Shown piece after piece: positions 52,926-61,240 of a stretch of 64,000 nt of DNA (position 1 is the first letter of the stretch; every line of letters begins with the position of its first letter). The stretch lies in the NCBI GenBank assembly GCA_036401055.1, contig DASWWC010000214.1, positions 18,167 through 82,166 of the forward strand. Direction: 5' to 3'. This DNA is from Pelomonas sp036401055 (GTDB lineage Bacteria; Pseudomonadota; Gammaproteobacteria; Burkholderiales; Burkholderiaceae_C). Under the pieces are notes generated by a model that saw only the letters and a program-made list of their open reading frames with translations, was not told the DNA's origin and searched no databases. A program made the translations under genes and the position numbers.

Positions 52926-54041
52926 ATGAAACTGCCCCTGTTCGTCGCCGCCCTGCTGCTGCCCCTGGCCGCCACGGCCTACGAGCCGAAAGCCCCGGCA
53001 CCCACCGATGTGGTCGCCGGCGAGTGGTGGAACGTGCCGCACGCGCAGCCGTTCGATGCGACACAGCTCAAGCGCAAGCAGCGCGAGATCAAGGTCAAGG
53101 GCAACCAGTTGGTGGACGACAGCGGACGCGCCGTCATCCTGCGTGGCGTCAACATCAGCGACCCCGACAAGCTGGTCAAGCAGGGCAAGTGGAGCAGGGC
53201 GCATTTCGAGGCCGCCAAGTCCTTCGGTGCCAACCACATCCGCCTGCCCATCCATCCCATTGCCTGGCGCTCGCGGGGCAGCGACGCCTACCTGCAGCTG
53301 ATCGACCAGGCCGTGGTCTGGGCCAACGAACTGGACCTCTACCTCATCGTCGACTGGCACTCGATGGGCAACATCACCAAGGAGCTGTACTTCCACCCGA
53401 TGTACGTCACGAACAAGCAAGAGACGCGCGAGTTCTGGCGCACGATTGCCGCGCGCTACGCGGGATTGGCCACCATTGCCGTCTATGAGCTGTTCAACGA
53501 GCCGACCGTTGCCGGCGGCAAGCTGGGCGAGGTGGACTGGCAGGAATGGAAAGCCTTCAACGAAGAGCTGATCTCCATCATCTACGCGCACGACAAGAAC
53601 ATCGTCCCGCTCGTCGCTGGCTTCAACTGGGCCTACGACCTGTCGCAGGTTGCCAAGGCGCCCATCGAGCGTGAAGGCGTGGCCTATGCCATCCATCCCT
53701 ACCCGCAGAAGAGCCCGGGCCCCTACCCGCAGACCTGGGAGGCGGCCTGGGGCCATCTGGCCGACAAGTACCCGCTCATCGCCACCGAGATCGGCTGGAT
53801 GCGTGCGGACGAGAAGGGCGCGCACCGGCCCGTCATCGACGACGGTCGCTACGGACCGCTGATCACCGAGTACTTCGCCCGCAAGGGCATTTCCTTCACC
53901 GTCTGGTGCTTCGACCCCGACTGGCCGCCGCAGATGATCTCGGACTGGAACTACACGCCCACCGGCCAGGGCAGGTTCTTTCGCGAGTTCATGCTGAAAC
54001 AGGCGCAGGCGCAAGCGCAATCACTGAAAGGCAAGCCATGA
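52926..54041 (+). CDS. Glycoside hydrolase family 5 (cellulase-like), secreted
   Basis: A 371-residue protein with a signal peptide (MKLPLFVAALLLPLAATA) and a GH5 TIM barrel: ILRGVNISD, ANHIRLPIHP, VDWHSMG, the acid/base Glu in YELFNEPT (about residue 192), AIHPYP and the nucleophile Glu in ATEIGWM (about 288). It would cleave beta-glucans such as cellulose outside the cytoplasm. Unusually, its stop overlaps the start of an enoyl-CoA hydratase gene (ATGA). Confidence 0.88.
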   Translation: MKLPLFVAALLLPLAATAYEPKAPAPTDVVAGEWWNVPHAQPFDATQLKRKQREIKVKGNQLVDDSGRAVILRGVNISDPDKLVKQGKWSRAHFEAAKSFGANHIRLPIHPIAWRSRGSDAYLQLIDQAVVWANELDLYLIVDWHSMGNITKELYFHPMYVTNKQETREFWRTIAARYAGLATIAVYELFNEPTVAGGKLGEVDWQEWKAFNEELISIIYAHDKNIVPLVAGFNWAYDLSQVAKAPIEREGVAYAIHPYPQKSPGPYPQTWEAAWGHLADKYPLIATEIGWMRADEKGAHRPVIDDGRYGPLITEYFARKGISFTVWCFDPDWPPQMISDWNYTPTGQGRFFREFMLKQAQAQAQSLKGKP

Positions 54042-54802
54042 CCATCAAGACCTACACCGTCAACGGCGTCGCGACGATCGAGATCGCGCGCCCCGAGAAG
54101 AAGAATGCGATCACGCAGGACATGTACCAGCAGATGGCCGACGCGCTGCGCGCGGCCGATGCCGCCGGCGACGTGCGCGCCGTGCTGATCACCGGCCAGC
54201 CGGGGATCTTCACGTCGGGCAACGACCTGGAGGATTTCATGGGCCGCCCGCCGCGGGGCGAGGATGCGCCGGTGTTCCAGTTCATGCACGCACTGCTGGA
54301 CTGCAGCAAGCCCGTCGTCGCGGCCGTGACCGGTGCGGCCATCGGCATCGGCACGACCCTGCTGCTGCACTGCGACCTGGTCTATGTGGCCGACGACGCC
54401 CGCCTGGCCATGCCCTTCGTGGGCCTGGGCCTTGTGCCGGAGTTTGCGTCCAGCCTGGTCGTGCCGCAGCTGATGGGCAACCGCCGCGCGGCCGAGAAGC
54501 TGCTGCTGGGTGACCCGTTCACGGGTGAGCAGGCCGTGGAGTGCGGCATTGCCAATGGCGTGCTGGCCGGCGGCGAGGTACTGAACCACGCACGCCGCGT
54601 CGCCGAGCGCTTCAACAACCTCGCGCCCGGCGCCGTGCGCCAGAGCAAGCAGCTGATCCGCGAACCCCAGCGCGAGGCCGTCAAGGCGGCCATTGCGCGT
54701 GAGGCGGAGATCTTCAGCGCCCGGCTGCGCAGCCCGGAAGCGATGGAGGCCTTCCAGGCCTTCTTCCAGAAGCGCAAGCCGGATTTCTCCAAGTTCGCCT
54801 AA
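54038..54802 (+). CDS. Enoyl-CoA hydratase/isomerase family protein
   Basis: A 254-residue crotonase-fold enzyme. The oxyanion-hole segments are TSGNDLEDFM and AVTGAAIGIGTTLLLHCDLVY; MPFVGLGLVPEFASSLVVPQLMG follows, with one catalytic-type Glu visible. It hydrates or isomerises enoyl-CoA. Its ATG overlaps the stop of the GH5 gene, and its own stop overlaps that of the convergent DUF1328 gene by 4 bases. Confidence 0.9.
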   Translation: MTIKTYTVNGVATIEIARPEKKNAITQDMYQQMADALRAADAAGDVRAVLITGQPGIFTSGNDLEDFMGRPPRGEDAPVFQFMHALLDCSKPVVAAVTGAAIGIGTTLLLHCDLVYVADDARLAMPFVGLGLVPEFASSLVVPQLMGNRRAAEKLLLGDPFTGEQAVECGIANGVLAGGEVLNHARRVAERFNNLAPGAVRQSKQLIREPQREAVKAAIAREAEIFSARLRSPEAMEAFQAFFQKRKPDFSKFA

Positions 54803-54960
54803 CGCTTGATCAGGCCGACCAGCAGGCCGATGACGGCCAGGATCAGGAAGCCGTAGAACAGCAACTGGGCAAAGCCCGCCGCGGAGGCGGCGATGCCCGT
54901 GAAGCCGAACACGGCGGCGATCAGCGCAATGACGAAGAAGATGATGGCGTAACGCAGCAT
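54799..54960 (-). CDS. DUF1328/UPF0391 small membrane protein
   Basis: A 53-residue protein with two membrane helices: MLRYAIIFFVIALIAAVFGF and FAQLLFYGFLILAVIGLLVG. This is the standard length and sequence style of the UPF0391 (YtjA-like) family, whose members are often induced by envelope or osmotic stress. GAGGAG lies upstream of the ATG. It was too short for routine gene finding. Confidence 0.9.
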   Translation of the reverse strand: MLRYAIIFFVIALIAAVFGFTGIAASAAGFAQLLFYGFLILAVIGLLVGLIKR

Positions 54961-55094
54961 GGCGGGCTCCTCATGGTTGGCGCTGGATGGCGCGTGGACG
55001 AAGCCTAGGGCGGGCGCCTGGCGCTGCATGCCGGACAGGGCGGCGGTTTGAGGTCGGACTGGGCTGACGCCGTGACGACCCGGAGGGCGCGTCC

Positions 55095-55829
55095 ATGCAG
55101 ATGATGCTGGCCAAATGCCTGCTGGGGCCGCTGCTGCTGTGGCAGGGGCGCCGGGTGCGCGCCACCGCACTGCGCCTGCCCGAGGCCGCCGGCGAACGCG
55201 CGCAGCCGGGTGGCGTGCTGCGGCTGCTCATCGTGGGGGATTCGTCGGCCGCCGGTGTGGGCGCCGAGCGTCAGCAGGAGGCGTTGGCCGGCTGTCTCGC
55301 GGGCGTGCTGGGCGCCCGCCTGGGCCAGCCGGTGGGCTGGCAACTGGTGGCCACCAGCGGGCACCGCAGCACCCAGGCACTGGCCGCGCTGCAAGCCGCC
55401 GAGCTGGCCGCGGCCGACGTGCTGGTCACGGCGCTGGGTGTCAACGACGTGGTGGACCAGGTCGCACCGCACGAGGCGCTGGCGGCGCTGGACGCCATCG
55501 ACGCGCTGGCCCGGGAGCGGGCCGGCGTGCGCCTGAGCCTGCACTGCGCGGCGCCGCCCATGCAGAGCTTCCCGCTGCTGCCGCAGCCGCTGCGCTGGTT
55601 CTTCGGCCGCCAGGCGGCGCGCTTCAATGCGGCGCTGGCCGCTCGGCTGCGCGGCCAGGTCGCGCGCCGCCTGGTGCATCTGCCGGCGGCGATGCAGCGC
55701 GACGCCGCCGCGCTGATGGCCATCGATGGCTTCCACCCCGGCCCACGCGGCTACGCGCTGTGGGCACAGGCGCTGGCCGATCAGATCGAGATGGGCCTGG
55801 ACTTGCCTTCGCGGTCGATGGCCACATAG
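55095..55829 (+). CDS. SGNH/GDSL-type hydrolase
   Basis: A 244-residue esterase-like protein. The SGNH blocks are visible: LIVGDSSAAGVGAE (nucleophile Ser), the Gly in the TSGHRS stretch, ALGVNDV (Asn) and the Asp-His in IDGFHPGPRGY. A hydrophobic N-terminus (MLAKCLLGPLLLW) may anchor it to the membrane. The substrate is unknown. It overlaps the convergent thioesterase gene by 49 bases at the 3' end. Confidence 0.85.
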   Translation: MQMMLAKCLLGPLLLWQGRRVRATALRLPEAAGERAQPGGVLRLLIVGDSSAAGVGAERQQEALAGCLAGVLGARLGQPVGWQLVATSGHRSTQALAALQAAELAAADVLVTALGVNDVVDQVAPHEALAALDAIDALARERAGVRLSLHCAAPPMQSFPLLPQPLRWFFGRQAARFNAALAARLRGQVARRLVHLPAAMQRDAAALMAIDGFHPGPRGYALWAQALADQIEMGLDLPSRSMAT

Positions 55830-56185
55830 GTGAGGTTGGCCTCGGTCACCTTGACGACGTGCAGGTTCTCCGGGTCGCGCTCGGCGAACACCTCCACGTG
55901 CACGGTGACGGACGTGCGGCCCACGCGCGTGACGGTGGCATAAAAGCTCAGCAGGTCGCCGACCGAGACCGGCTGCTTGAAGATGAACTCGTTGACGGCC
56001 ACCGTCGCGATGCGGCCGCGCGAGAGACGTGCCGGCAGGATGGAGCCGGCAATGTCCACCTGCGCCATGATCCAGCCGCCGAAGACGTCGCCGTTGGCGT
56101 TGGAGTCGGCCGGCATGGGCATCACGCGCAGTACGAGCTCGCGTTCACCGGCCTTGTGGGGGGTGGGGCTGGAATCCTGTGGCAT
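55781..56185 (-). CDS. YciA-like acyl-CoA thioesterase
   Basis: A 134-residue hotdog-fold thioesterase. It has the MPMPADSNANGDVFGGWIMAQVD stretch with the catalytic Asn/Asp region of the YciA/BFIT-type family, VAVNEFIFKQPVSVGDLL and GRTSVTVHVEVFAE. It hydrolyses acyl-CoAs in the cytoplasm. The start MPQDSSPTP at 56185 is chosen because it begins just before conserved sequence, though its ribosome site is weak. It is divergent from the ABC exporter. Confidence 0.9.
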   Translation of the reverse strand: MPQDSSPTPHKAGERELVLRVMPMPADSNANGDVFGGWIMAQVDIAGSILPARLSRGRIATVAVNEFIFKQPVSVGDLLSFYATVTRVGRTSVTVHVEVFAERDPENLHVVKVTEANLTYVAIDREGKSRPISI

Positions 56186-56237
56186 GGCTTTCACTTGGGA
56201 CAATCGGGTTGACGCCATTTTCGGCCCGACCGCCCTC

Positions 56238-58046
56238 ATGAGATCCACGCCGCGTGCCATCGACCTGCCTTCTTCGCCCACCGCCCCCGCCGTGCGTGGC
56301 GACTGGGGCACCATAGGCCGCCTGCTGCCCTACCTGTGGCGCTACCGCTGGCGCGTCGGCCTGGCGCTGGCCTTCATGATCGGCGCCAAGATCAGCAACG
56401 TGGGTGTGCCGGTGCTGCTGAAGCACCTCATCGACAGCCTGGATCTGAAGCCCGGCTCACCGCAGACGCTGCTGGTCGTGCCGCTGGGCCTGCTGCTGGC
56501 CTACGGCGCGTTGCGCCTGTCCACGTCGATGTTCACCGAGTTGCGCGAGCTCATCTTTGCCAAGGCCACCGAGGGCACGGCGCGCAGCATCTCGCTGCAG
56601 GTGTTCCGCCACCTGCACGATCTCAGCCTGCGCTTCCACCTGGAGCGTCAGACCGGCGGCATGACGCGCGACATCGAACGCGGCACGCGCGCCGTGCACT
56701 CGCTGATCAGCTATTCGCTCTACAGCATCGTGCCCACGCTGATCGAGGTGGTGCTGGTGCTGACGCTGCTGGGCGTCAAGTTCGATGTCTGGTTCGCCGG
56801 CATCACCGTCGCGGCGCTGGTGATCTACATCGCGTTCACCGTCGTCGTCACCGAGTGGCGTACCAAGTTCCGCAAGACGCTGAACGAGCTGGACTCGGTG
56901 GCCCACAGCCGCGCCATCGACTCGCTGCTGAACTACGAGACGGTCAAGTACTTCAACAACGAGGGCTTCGAGGCCGCGCGCTACGACGAGAGCCTGGAGA
57001 AGCTGCGCCGCGCGCAGCTCAAGAGCCAGACCACGCTGTCGCTGCTGAACACCGGTCAGCAGTTCATCATCGCGACGGCGCTGGTGCTGATGCTGTGGCG
57101 GGCCACGCAGGGCGTGGTGGACGGCCGCATGAGCCTGGGCGACCTGGTCATGGTCAACGCCTTCATGATCCAGCTCTACATCCCGCTGAACTTCCTGGGC
57201 GTCATCTACCGCGAGATCAAGCAGGCGCTGACCGACATCGAGAAGCTCTTCCTGCTGCTGGACCGCGAGCGCGAGGTGGCCGACCCGGCCGGCGCCGCCG
57301 ACCTGCAGGTCAAGGGGGGCAGCGTCGTGTTCGACAACGTGCGCTTCGGCTACGACCCCGCGCGCCCCATCCTGCACGGCGTCAGCTTCGAGATCCCGGC
57401 GGGCAAGAAGGTCGCGGTCGTCGGTCCCAGCGGCTCGGGCAAGAGCACGCTGGCGCGGCTGCTGTACCGCTTCTACGACATCGAGGCGGGCAGCATCCGC
57501 ATCGACGGACAGGACATCCGCCAGGTCACGCAGGCCAGCGTGCGCCGCGCCATCGGCATCGTGCCGCAGGACACCGTGCTGTTCAACGACACGGTGGCCT
57601 ACAACATCGCCTACGGCCGCCCCGGCGCGGGCCAGGACGAGGTGGAGGCGGCGGCGCGCGCTGCCCACATCCACGGCTTCATCGCGGCGACGCCGCTGGG
57701 CTACGACACCATGGTGGGCGAGCGCGGCCTGAAGCTGTCGGGCGGCGAGAAGCAGCGCGTGGCCATCGCGCGCACGCTGCTGAAGAACCCGCCCATCCTC
57801 ATCTTCGACGAGGCGACCTCGGCGCTGGACTCGACCAACGAGCGTGCCATCCAGGCCGAGCTGGAGTCGGTGGGCCAGAACAAGACCGTGCTGGTCATCG
57901 CGCACCGGCTGTCCACGGTGGTGGATGCGCACGAGATCCTGGTGCTGGAGCAGGGCCGCATCATCGAGCGCGGCCGGCACGACGCGCTGCTGGCACGCAA
58001 TGGCCGCTACGCCGAGATGTGGCGGCTGCAGCAGTCGGGAGACTGA
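56238..58046 (+). CDS. Atm1-like ABC exporter (HMT1/ABCB7 type)
   Basis: A 602-residue full-length half-transporter that works as a homodimer. Six membrane helices lie between about 35 and 320, with LRELIFAKATEGTARSISLQ, RFHLERQTGGMTRDIERGTR and NYETVKYFNNEGFEAARYDE, the segments that in Atm1-type exporters line the glutathione-binding cavity. The ATPase has GPSGSGKST, LSGGEKQRVAIARTL and IFDEATSALDS with an intact Glu. It probably exports glutathione conjugates or Fe-S related species. GACAAT at 56199-56204 is a candidate -10. Confidence 0.92.
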   Translation: MRSTPRAIDLPSSPTAPAVRGDWGTIGRLLPYLWRYRWRVGLALAFMIGAKISNVGVPVLLKHLIDSLDLKPGSPQTLLVVPLGLLLAYGALRLSTSMFTELRELIFAKATEGTARSISLQVFRHLHDLSLRFHLERQTGGMTRDIERGTRAVHSLISYSLYSIVPTLIEVVLVLTLLGVKFDVWFAGITVAALVIYIAFTVVVTEWRTKFRKTLNELDSVAHSRAIDSLLNYETVKYFNNEGFEAARYDESLEKLRRAQLKSQTTLSLLNTGQQFIIATALVLMLWRATQGVVDGRMSLGDLVMVNAFMIQLYIPLNFLGVIYREIKQALTDIEKLFLLLDREREVADPAGAADLQVKGGSVVFDNVRFGYDPARPILHGVSFEIPAGKKVAVVGPSGSGKSTLARLLYRFYDIEAGSIRIDGQDIRQVTQASVRRAIGIVPQDTVLFNDTVAYNIAYGRPGAGQDEVEAAARAAHIHGFIAATPLGYDTMVGERGLKLSGGEKQRVAIARTLLKNPPILIFDEATSALDSTNERAIQAELESVGQNKTVLVIAHRLSTVVDAHEILVLEQGRIIERGRHDALLARNGRYAEMWRLQQSGD

Positions 58047-58092
58047 AGGCCCCTCGCCCAGTTCCGCCTCGCTGAACGCGGGCGGGCCTAGT

Positions 58093-58254
58093 CGGTCTTG
58101 CAGACCGCGCTGCGGCAGTGCCGCAGCCCTTCGGCAAGCACAAGATGCCCATTGGGCATCTTGAGTCCGGCCTCAGCCCCCGAGGGGACGGCGATGCTCG
58201 CGGCATTGAGCCGCAAGCACATCGCCCGAGGCGGGCCGGCTTGGGAGCGGCCCG
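58093..58254. repeat. Cluster of five stem-loops in a convergent intergenic region
   Basis: Between the Atm1-like gene and a minus-strand membrane-protein gene lie successive inverted repeats: CGGTCT/AGACCG (58093-58107), CTGCGGC/GCCGCAG (58110-58126), CAAGATGCCC/GGGCATCTTG with a 3-base loop (58141-58163), GCGGC/GCCGC (58200-58214) and CGGGCCG/CGGCCCG (58232-58254). None is followed by a T-run. They may form a REP/BIME-like element, multi-stem mRNA 3' ends or protein sites. No gene was found in this stretch. Confidence 0.6.
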
Positions 58255-58281
58255 GCGCTCGGCCCGCAGGGCAAGGTCTGG

Positions 58282-58593
58282 TCAGTGAGGCTTTTTCGGC
58301 TTCTCGAAGCTCTTGGGCCGGTAGACGTTGCCGTCCCATTCGCCGTCAAGCCGGCTGTTCTGGGCCGACTCCTGCGCGCGGCGGATGACCCGCTCGGCCT
58401 CCAGCGCCGCGGCGCGGGTCTGGCGCTGGCGGCGGCGCCAGCCCATGGCGCGGTCGAACTGCCCCTGCAGCCAGCCCAGCAGGCCCGACCCTGCGGCGTC
58501 CACCCGCGCACGCAACCGGTAGGGCAGCGCCATGTGCACCGCCAACGCGATGCAGATGACGAGGCCGATGACGGCGAGCACGGTGTGGAACAT
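58282..58593 (-). CDS. Small membrane-anchored hypothetical protein
   Basis: A 103-residue protein with one N-terminal membrane helix (MFHTVLAVIGLVICIALAVH) and a basic, Arg-rich cytoplasmic tail (WRRRQRQTRAAALEAERVIRRA) ending in DGEWDGNVYRPKSFEKPKK. No family is recognised. The start at 58593 places the helix at the very N-terminus, which is more natural than the longer frame. Confidence 0.6.
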   Translation of the reverse strand: MFHTVLAVIGLVICIALAVHMALPYRLRARVDAAGSGLLGWLQGQFDRAMGWRRRQRQTRAAALEAERVIRRAQESAQNSRLDGEWDGNVYRPKSFEKPKKPH

Positions 58594-58647
58594 GGCTTGA
58601 GTGTGAACCAAACGCGCGGCGGCATCCACCTGCGTTGAGGGGATGCG

Positions 58648-59259
58648 TCAGGCTTTCCTGTGAATCTCCCACAACGCCAGCATGGCGTCAGGAATCTTCC
58701 TGCTGGCGGCGTCCCTATCCTCCAGCGTGCCCTCGGCCAGCGCGCCGTCCGGGCTGCCCAGCGCCGCGATGGGCGCCAGCAGCTCGGCCGTGGGCGGCTG
58801 CTCGAACAGCGGCGCCCAGGCCTCGGGCGCCAGGTCCACGGCCGTCAGGAAGCCCGCGGCCCAGTCCTCGGCGTCCGCGTACTCGACGTCTTCGTCCTCG
58901 CCGTCGGCAAAGCTGAAGATGGGCTCCCAGGCCTGCGGCCGCTGTGCCCAGGCGGTGGCGATGGAGTGCAGCTGGCGCAGCACCAGCATGACGGCCTTCT
59001 TGCGCTGCTTGCCGCTGGCGAAGGGGGCGTTGTCGGCGTCGCCGTCGCCGCCCCAGACCACCGGCAGCCAGTCGGCGCCGGGCAGGTCGGCGAGCGGGCG
59101 GCCCGGCGTCAGCAGCAGGCCGGCGAGGTAGCCGTCCAGCGCCTCGATGTTCATCGCGCCGTCGGCAGGCAGGGCGGCCAGCAGCTCGTCGAGGTCGTTC
59201 AGCTCGTCGTCGGACAACGGGCGGTCGTCGGAGGCGGGGTTGTATTGGGGGTATTGCAT
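58648..59259 (-). CDS. UPF0149 (YecA/YgfB-like) family protein
   Basis: A 203-residue acidic protein of the UPF0149 family: LSDDELNDLDELLAALPADG, EALDGYLAGLLLTPGRPL, a tryptophan-rich core (PVVWGGDG, WEPIF) and EDWAAGFLTAVDLAPEAWAP. No C-terminal SEC-C zinc motif is present. The function is unknown; some members affect flagellar or RNA-processing proteins. It is followed on the same strand by the small membrane protein. Confidence 0.85.
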   Translation of the reverse strand: MQYPQYNPASDDRPLSDDELNDLDELLAALPADGAMNIEALDGYLAGLLLTPGRPLADLPGADWLPVVWGGDGDADNAPFASGKQRKKAVMLVLRQLHSIATAWAQRPQAWEPIFSFADGEDEDVEYADAEDWAAGFLTAVDLAPEAWAPLFEQPPTAELLAPIAALGSPDGALAEGTLEDRDAASRKIPDAMLALWEIHRKA

Positions 59260-59275
59260 AGGGGCGCTCCCGCGT

Positions 59276-59515
59276 TCAGCCGTGACGGCCGTGGCGGCTC
59301 TTGGGTTTCTTGTTGTCGAACTCGGCGATCTGCGCCTTCAGCAAGGCCATCAGCACGCGCGCATTCTGCTCGGTCATCACCAGCAGGCTGCTGGGCTCGA
59401 TGCCCTCGATGGGCTCGCGATTGGACACGAGCGCATCGACCTTGAACAGGATCTGGCCATGCGGGTTGTTGGCGGCGGCCTTGAACTTCTGGATTTCGAT
59501 GTGGTGTGTCTTCAT
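59276..59515 (-). CDS. Small hypothetical protein
   Basis: A 79-residue soluble protein (MKTHHIEIQKFKAAANNPHG, LVMTEQNARVLMALLKAQIA) ending in a basic tail KKPKSRHGRHG. It has the look of a conserved Burkholderiales protein but no named domain. It ends 16 bases before the UPF0149 start on the same strand and is divergent from the transposase-like gene. Confidence 0.6.
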   Translation of the reverse strand: MKTHHIEIQKFKAAANNPHGQILFKVDALVSNREPIEGIEPSSLLVMTEQNARVLMALLKAQIAEFDNKKPKSRHGRHG

Positions 59516-59558
59516 CGGTCTATCTTGCCATTCACGGCGCTCGGACTTAAGGTGCCGC

Positions 59559-60404
59559 ATGGCCCGGCCCCCTCGACTTGAGATTGCCGGCGCGGTCTAT
59601 CTGATCAGCGCCCATTGTCCGTTCGAGAGCGGCAGGCCGGCCTTTGTCGACGACGCCGACCGCGCTGAGATGCGCGGGCTGCTGGCCCAGGGGCTGCATC
59701 GCTTCGACGCCCAGGCGCTGGCCTATGCGCTGATGCCCGAGCACTACGAGCTGCTGCTGTTCACGCGCCGGGCCAACCTGTCGGCGCTGATGCGGCACGT
59801 GAACGGCGTCTACACACAACACCAGCAGGAGCGCCGGGCTTTCAGCGGGCCGCTGTTCCAGGGGCGCTTCCGTGCGGTGCTGGTGGACCGCGAGAAGCAC
59901 CTGCTGGATGCCTGCCGCTGGGTGGACCTGAACCCGGTGCGGCTGGGGCTGGCGCGCGGCGCGGCGGACTGGTCGGGCTCCAGCTTCCGCGCGCTGGCCG
60001 GGCTGGAGGCCGCGCCCGAGTGGCTGGACGTGGACGGCCTGCACAGCCACTTGCTGGGCAAGCCCGCCACCACGGCGGCCCAGCACCGCGCGGCGGGCGA
60101 CCGCTATGCGCGGCTGGTGGCGTCCGACCCCGGCCTGCAGCTGTGGCCGGGCCGCCTGCGCGAGCAGATCTTCCTGGGCGACGCCGACTTTGCCCAGCGC
60201 ATGCGCGCCGCGGCCGTGGCGCCCAAGCGCGTGGCGCGCACGAGCTGGGCAGAGTGGCTGAAGCGTGCCGGCGGCATCCGCGAGCAGGCGCTGTGGCTGG
60301 CGCACGCCGAGGGCGGTGTGGCAATGACGGACCTGGCCGCGCAGCAAGGCCTGTCGGTGTCGCGCATCAGCCGGCTCATCGCCGCCGCCGAGCGAGCCGT
60401 CTGA
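59559..60404 (+). CDS. REP-associated (RAYT/Y1_Tnp) transposase-like protein, catalytic motifs altered
   Basis: A 281-residue relative of IS200-type REP-associated transposases. Family marks are MARPPRLEIAGAVYLIS, ANLSALMRHVNGVYTQH, GPLFQGRFRAVLVDRE and DLNPVRLGLARGA. The metal-binding HUH motif, normally HYH, reads H62-Y63-E64, and the QGRY tyrosine position is Phe104. A C-terminal helix-turn-helix (MTDLAAQQGLSVSRISRLI) is added. It may be a domesticated DNA-binding protein. Its stop shares a base with the next start (TGATG). Confidence 0.82.
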   Translation: MARPPRLEIAGAVYLISAHCPFESGRPAFVDDADRAEMRGLLAQGLHRFDAQALAYALMPEHYELLLFTRRANLSALMRHVNGVYTQHQQERRAFSGPLFQGRFRAVLVDREKHLLDACRWVDLNPVRLGLARGAADWSGSSFRALAGLEAAPEWLDVDGLHSHLLGKPATTAAQHRAAGDRYARLVASDPGLQLWPGRLREQIFLGDADFAQRMRAAAVAPKRVARTSWAEWLKRAGGIREQALWLAHAEGGVAMTDLAAQQGLSVSRISRLIAAAERAV

Positions 60405-61240
60405 TGCGCCGTCGCGCCCTGCTGCTTGCCGGCCTGCCGCTGGCAGCGCATGCGCAGAAGGTCTACGAAGGCTCGTTGTTCGACGCCCACCTGCACTACA
60501 ACGACGACGCCCAGGCGCCGCATCCACCGGCCGACGTGCTGGCGCGCATGGCCCGTGCGGGCGTGCGCGGTGCGCTGGTCAACAGCCGGCCCAACGACGG
60601 CACGCTGCGCCTGGTGGCCACGCCCGGCGCGCAGTGGGTGCCCTTCATCCGGCTGTACCGCAACCGCGCCGACTACGCCGGCTGGTTCACCGACGACAGC
60701 ATCCGCCGCATGGTGCTGGACCTGCTGAAGCAAGGCAGCCCAGCCGGGCCCTTCCGCGGCCTGGGCGAGTTCCACCTGTACGACAGCGCCAACGCCGACG
60801 GGCCGACGGCCATCGCGCTGATGAAGCTGGCCCGCGAGCGCGACCTGGTCGTGCTGGCCCATGTGGACGACGCCGCCGTCGACAAGCTGCTGGGGCACGC
60901 GCCGGGCGCTCGACTGATCTGGGCGCACACCGGCATCTCGGGCGAGCCGGTGGAACGCGTGCGCGAGCTGTTCGCCAAGCACCCGGGCCTGCGCGGCGAG
61001 CTGTCGTATCGGCCGGGGCTGACCTTCGACGGGCGCATCACGCCGGAATGGCGCGCGCTGTTCGAGGCCCATGCCCAGCGCTTCCTGATCGGCTCGGACA
61101 CCTGGGTCACGCCGCGCTGGCAGCACTACGAGGGCTTGTTCGCCGACTACCGCGGCTGGCTGGGGCAGTTGCCGGCCGAGGTGGCGCAGCGCATCGCGTG
61201 GGGCAACGCGGCCGAGCTGTTCGGCCTCAAAGCTGCTTGA
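60404..61240 (+). CDS. Amidohydrolase-family exported protein
   Basis: A 278-residue TIM-barrel amidohydrolase with an N-terminal signal peptide (MRRRALLLAGLPLAAHA) that begins with three Arg, possibly Tat-like. Metal motifs include FDAHLHYND near the N-terminus, LAHVDD, IWAHTG and a C-terminal IGSDTW with the catalytic Asp. The substrate is unknown. It is coupled to the transposase-like gene, which is unusual, and overlaps the convergent response regulator gene by 14 bases. Confidence 0.82.
   Translation: MRRRALLLAGLPLAAHAQKVYEGSLFDAHLHYNDDAQAPHPPADVLARMARAGVRGALVNSRPNDGTLRLVATPGAQWVPFIRLYRNRADYAGWFTDDSIRRMVLDLLKQGSPAGPFRGLGEFHLYDSANADGPTAIALMKLARERDLVVLAHVDDAAVDKLLGHAPGARLIWAHTGISGEPVERVRELFAKHPGLRGELSYRPGLTFDGRITPEWRALFEAHAQRFLIGSDTWVTPRWQHYEGLFADYRGWLGQLPAEVAQRIAWGNAAELFGLKAA

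Noticed and set aside
58141..58163. Perfect 10-bp hairpin as a terminator for the Atm1-like gene.
   Set aside because: No T-run follows on either strand and it is one of five hairpins in a row, so it was described as part of a structured cluster.
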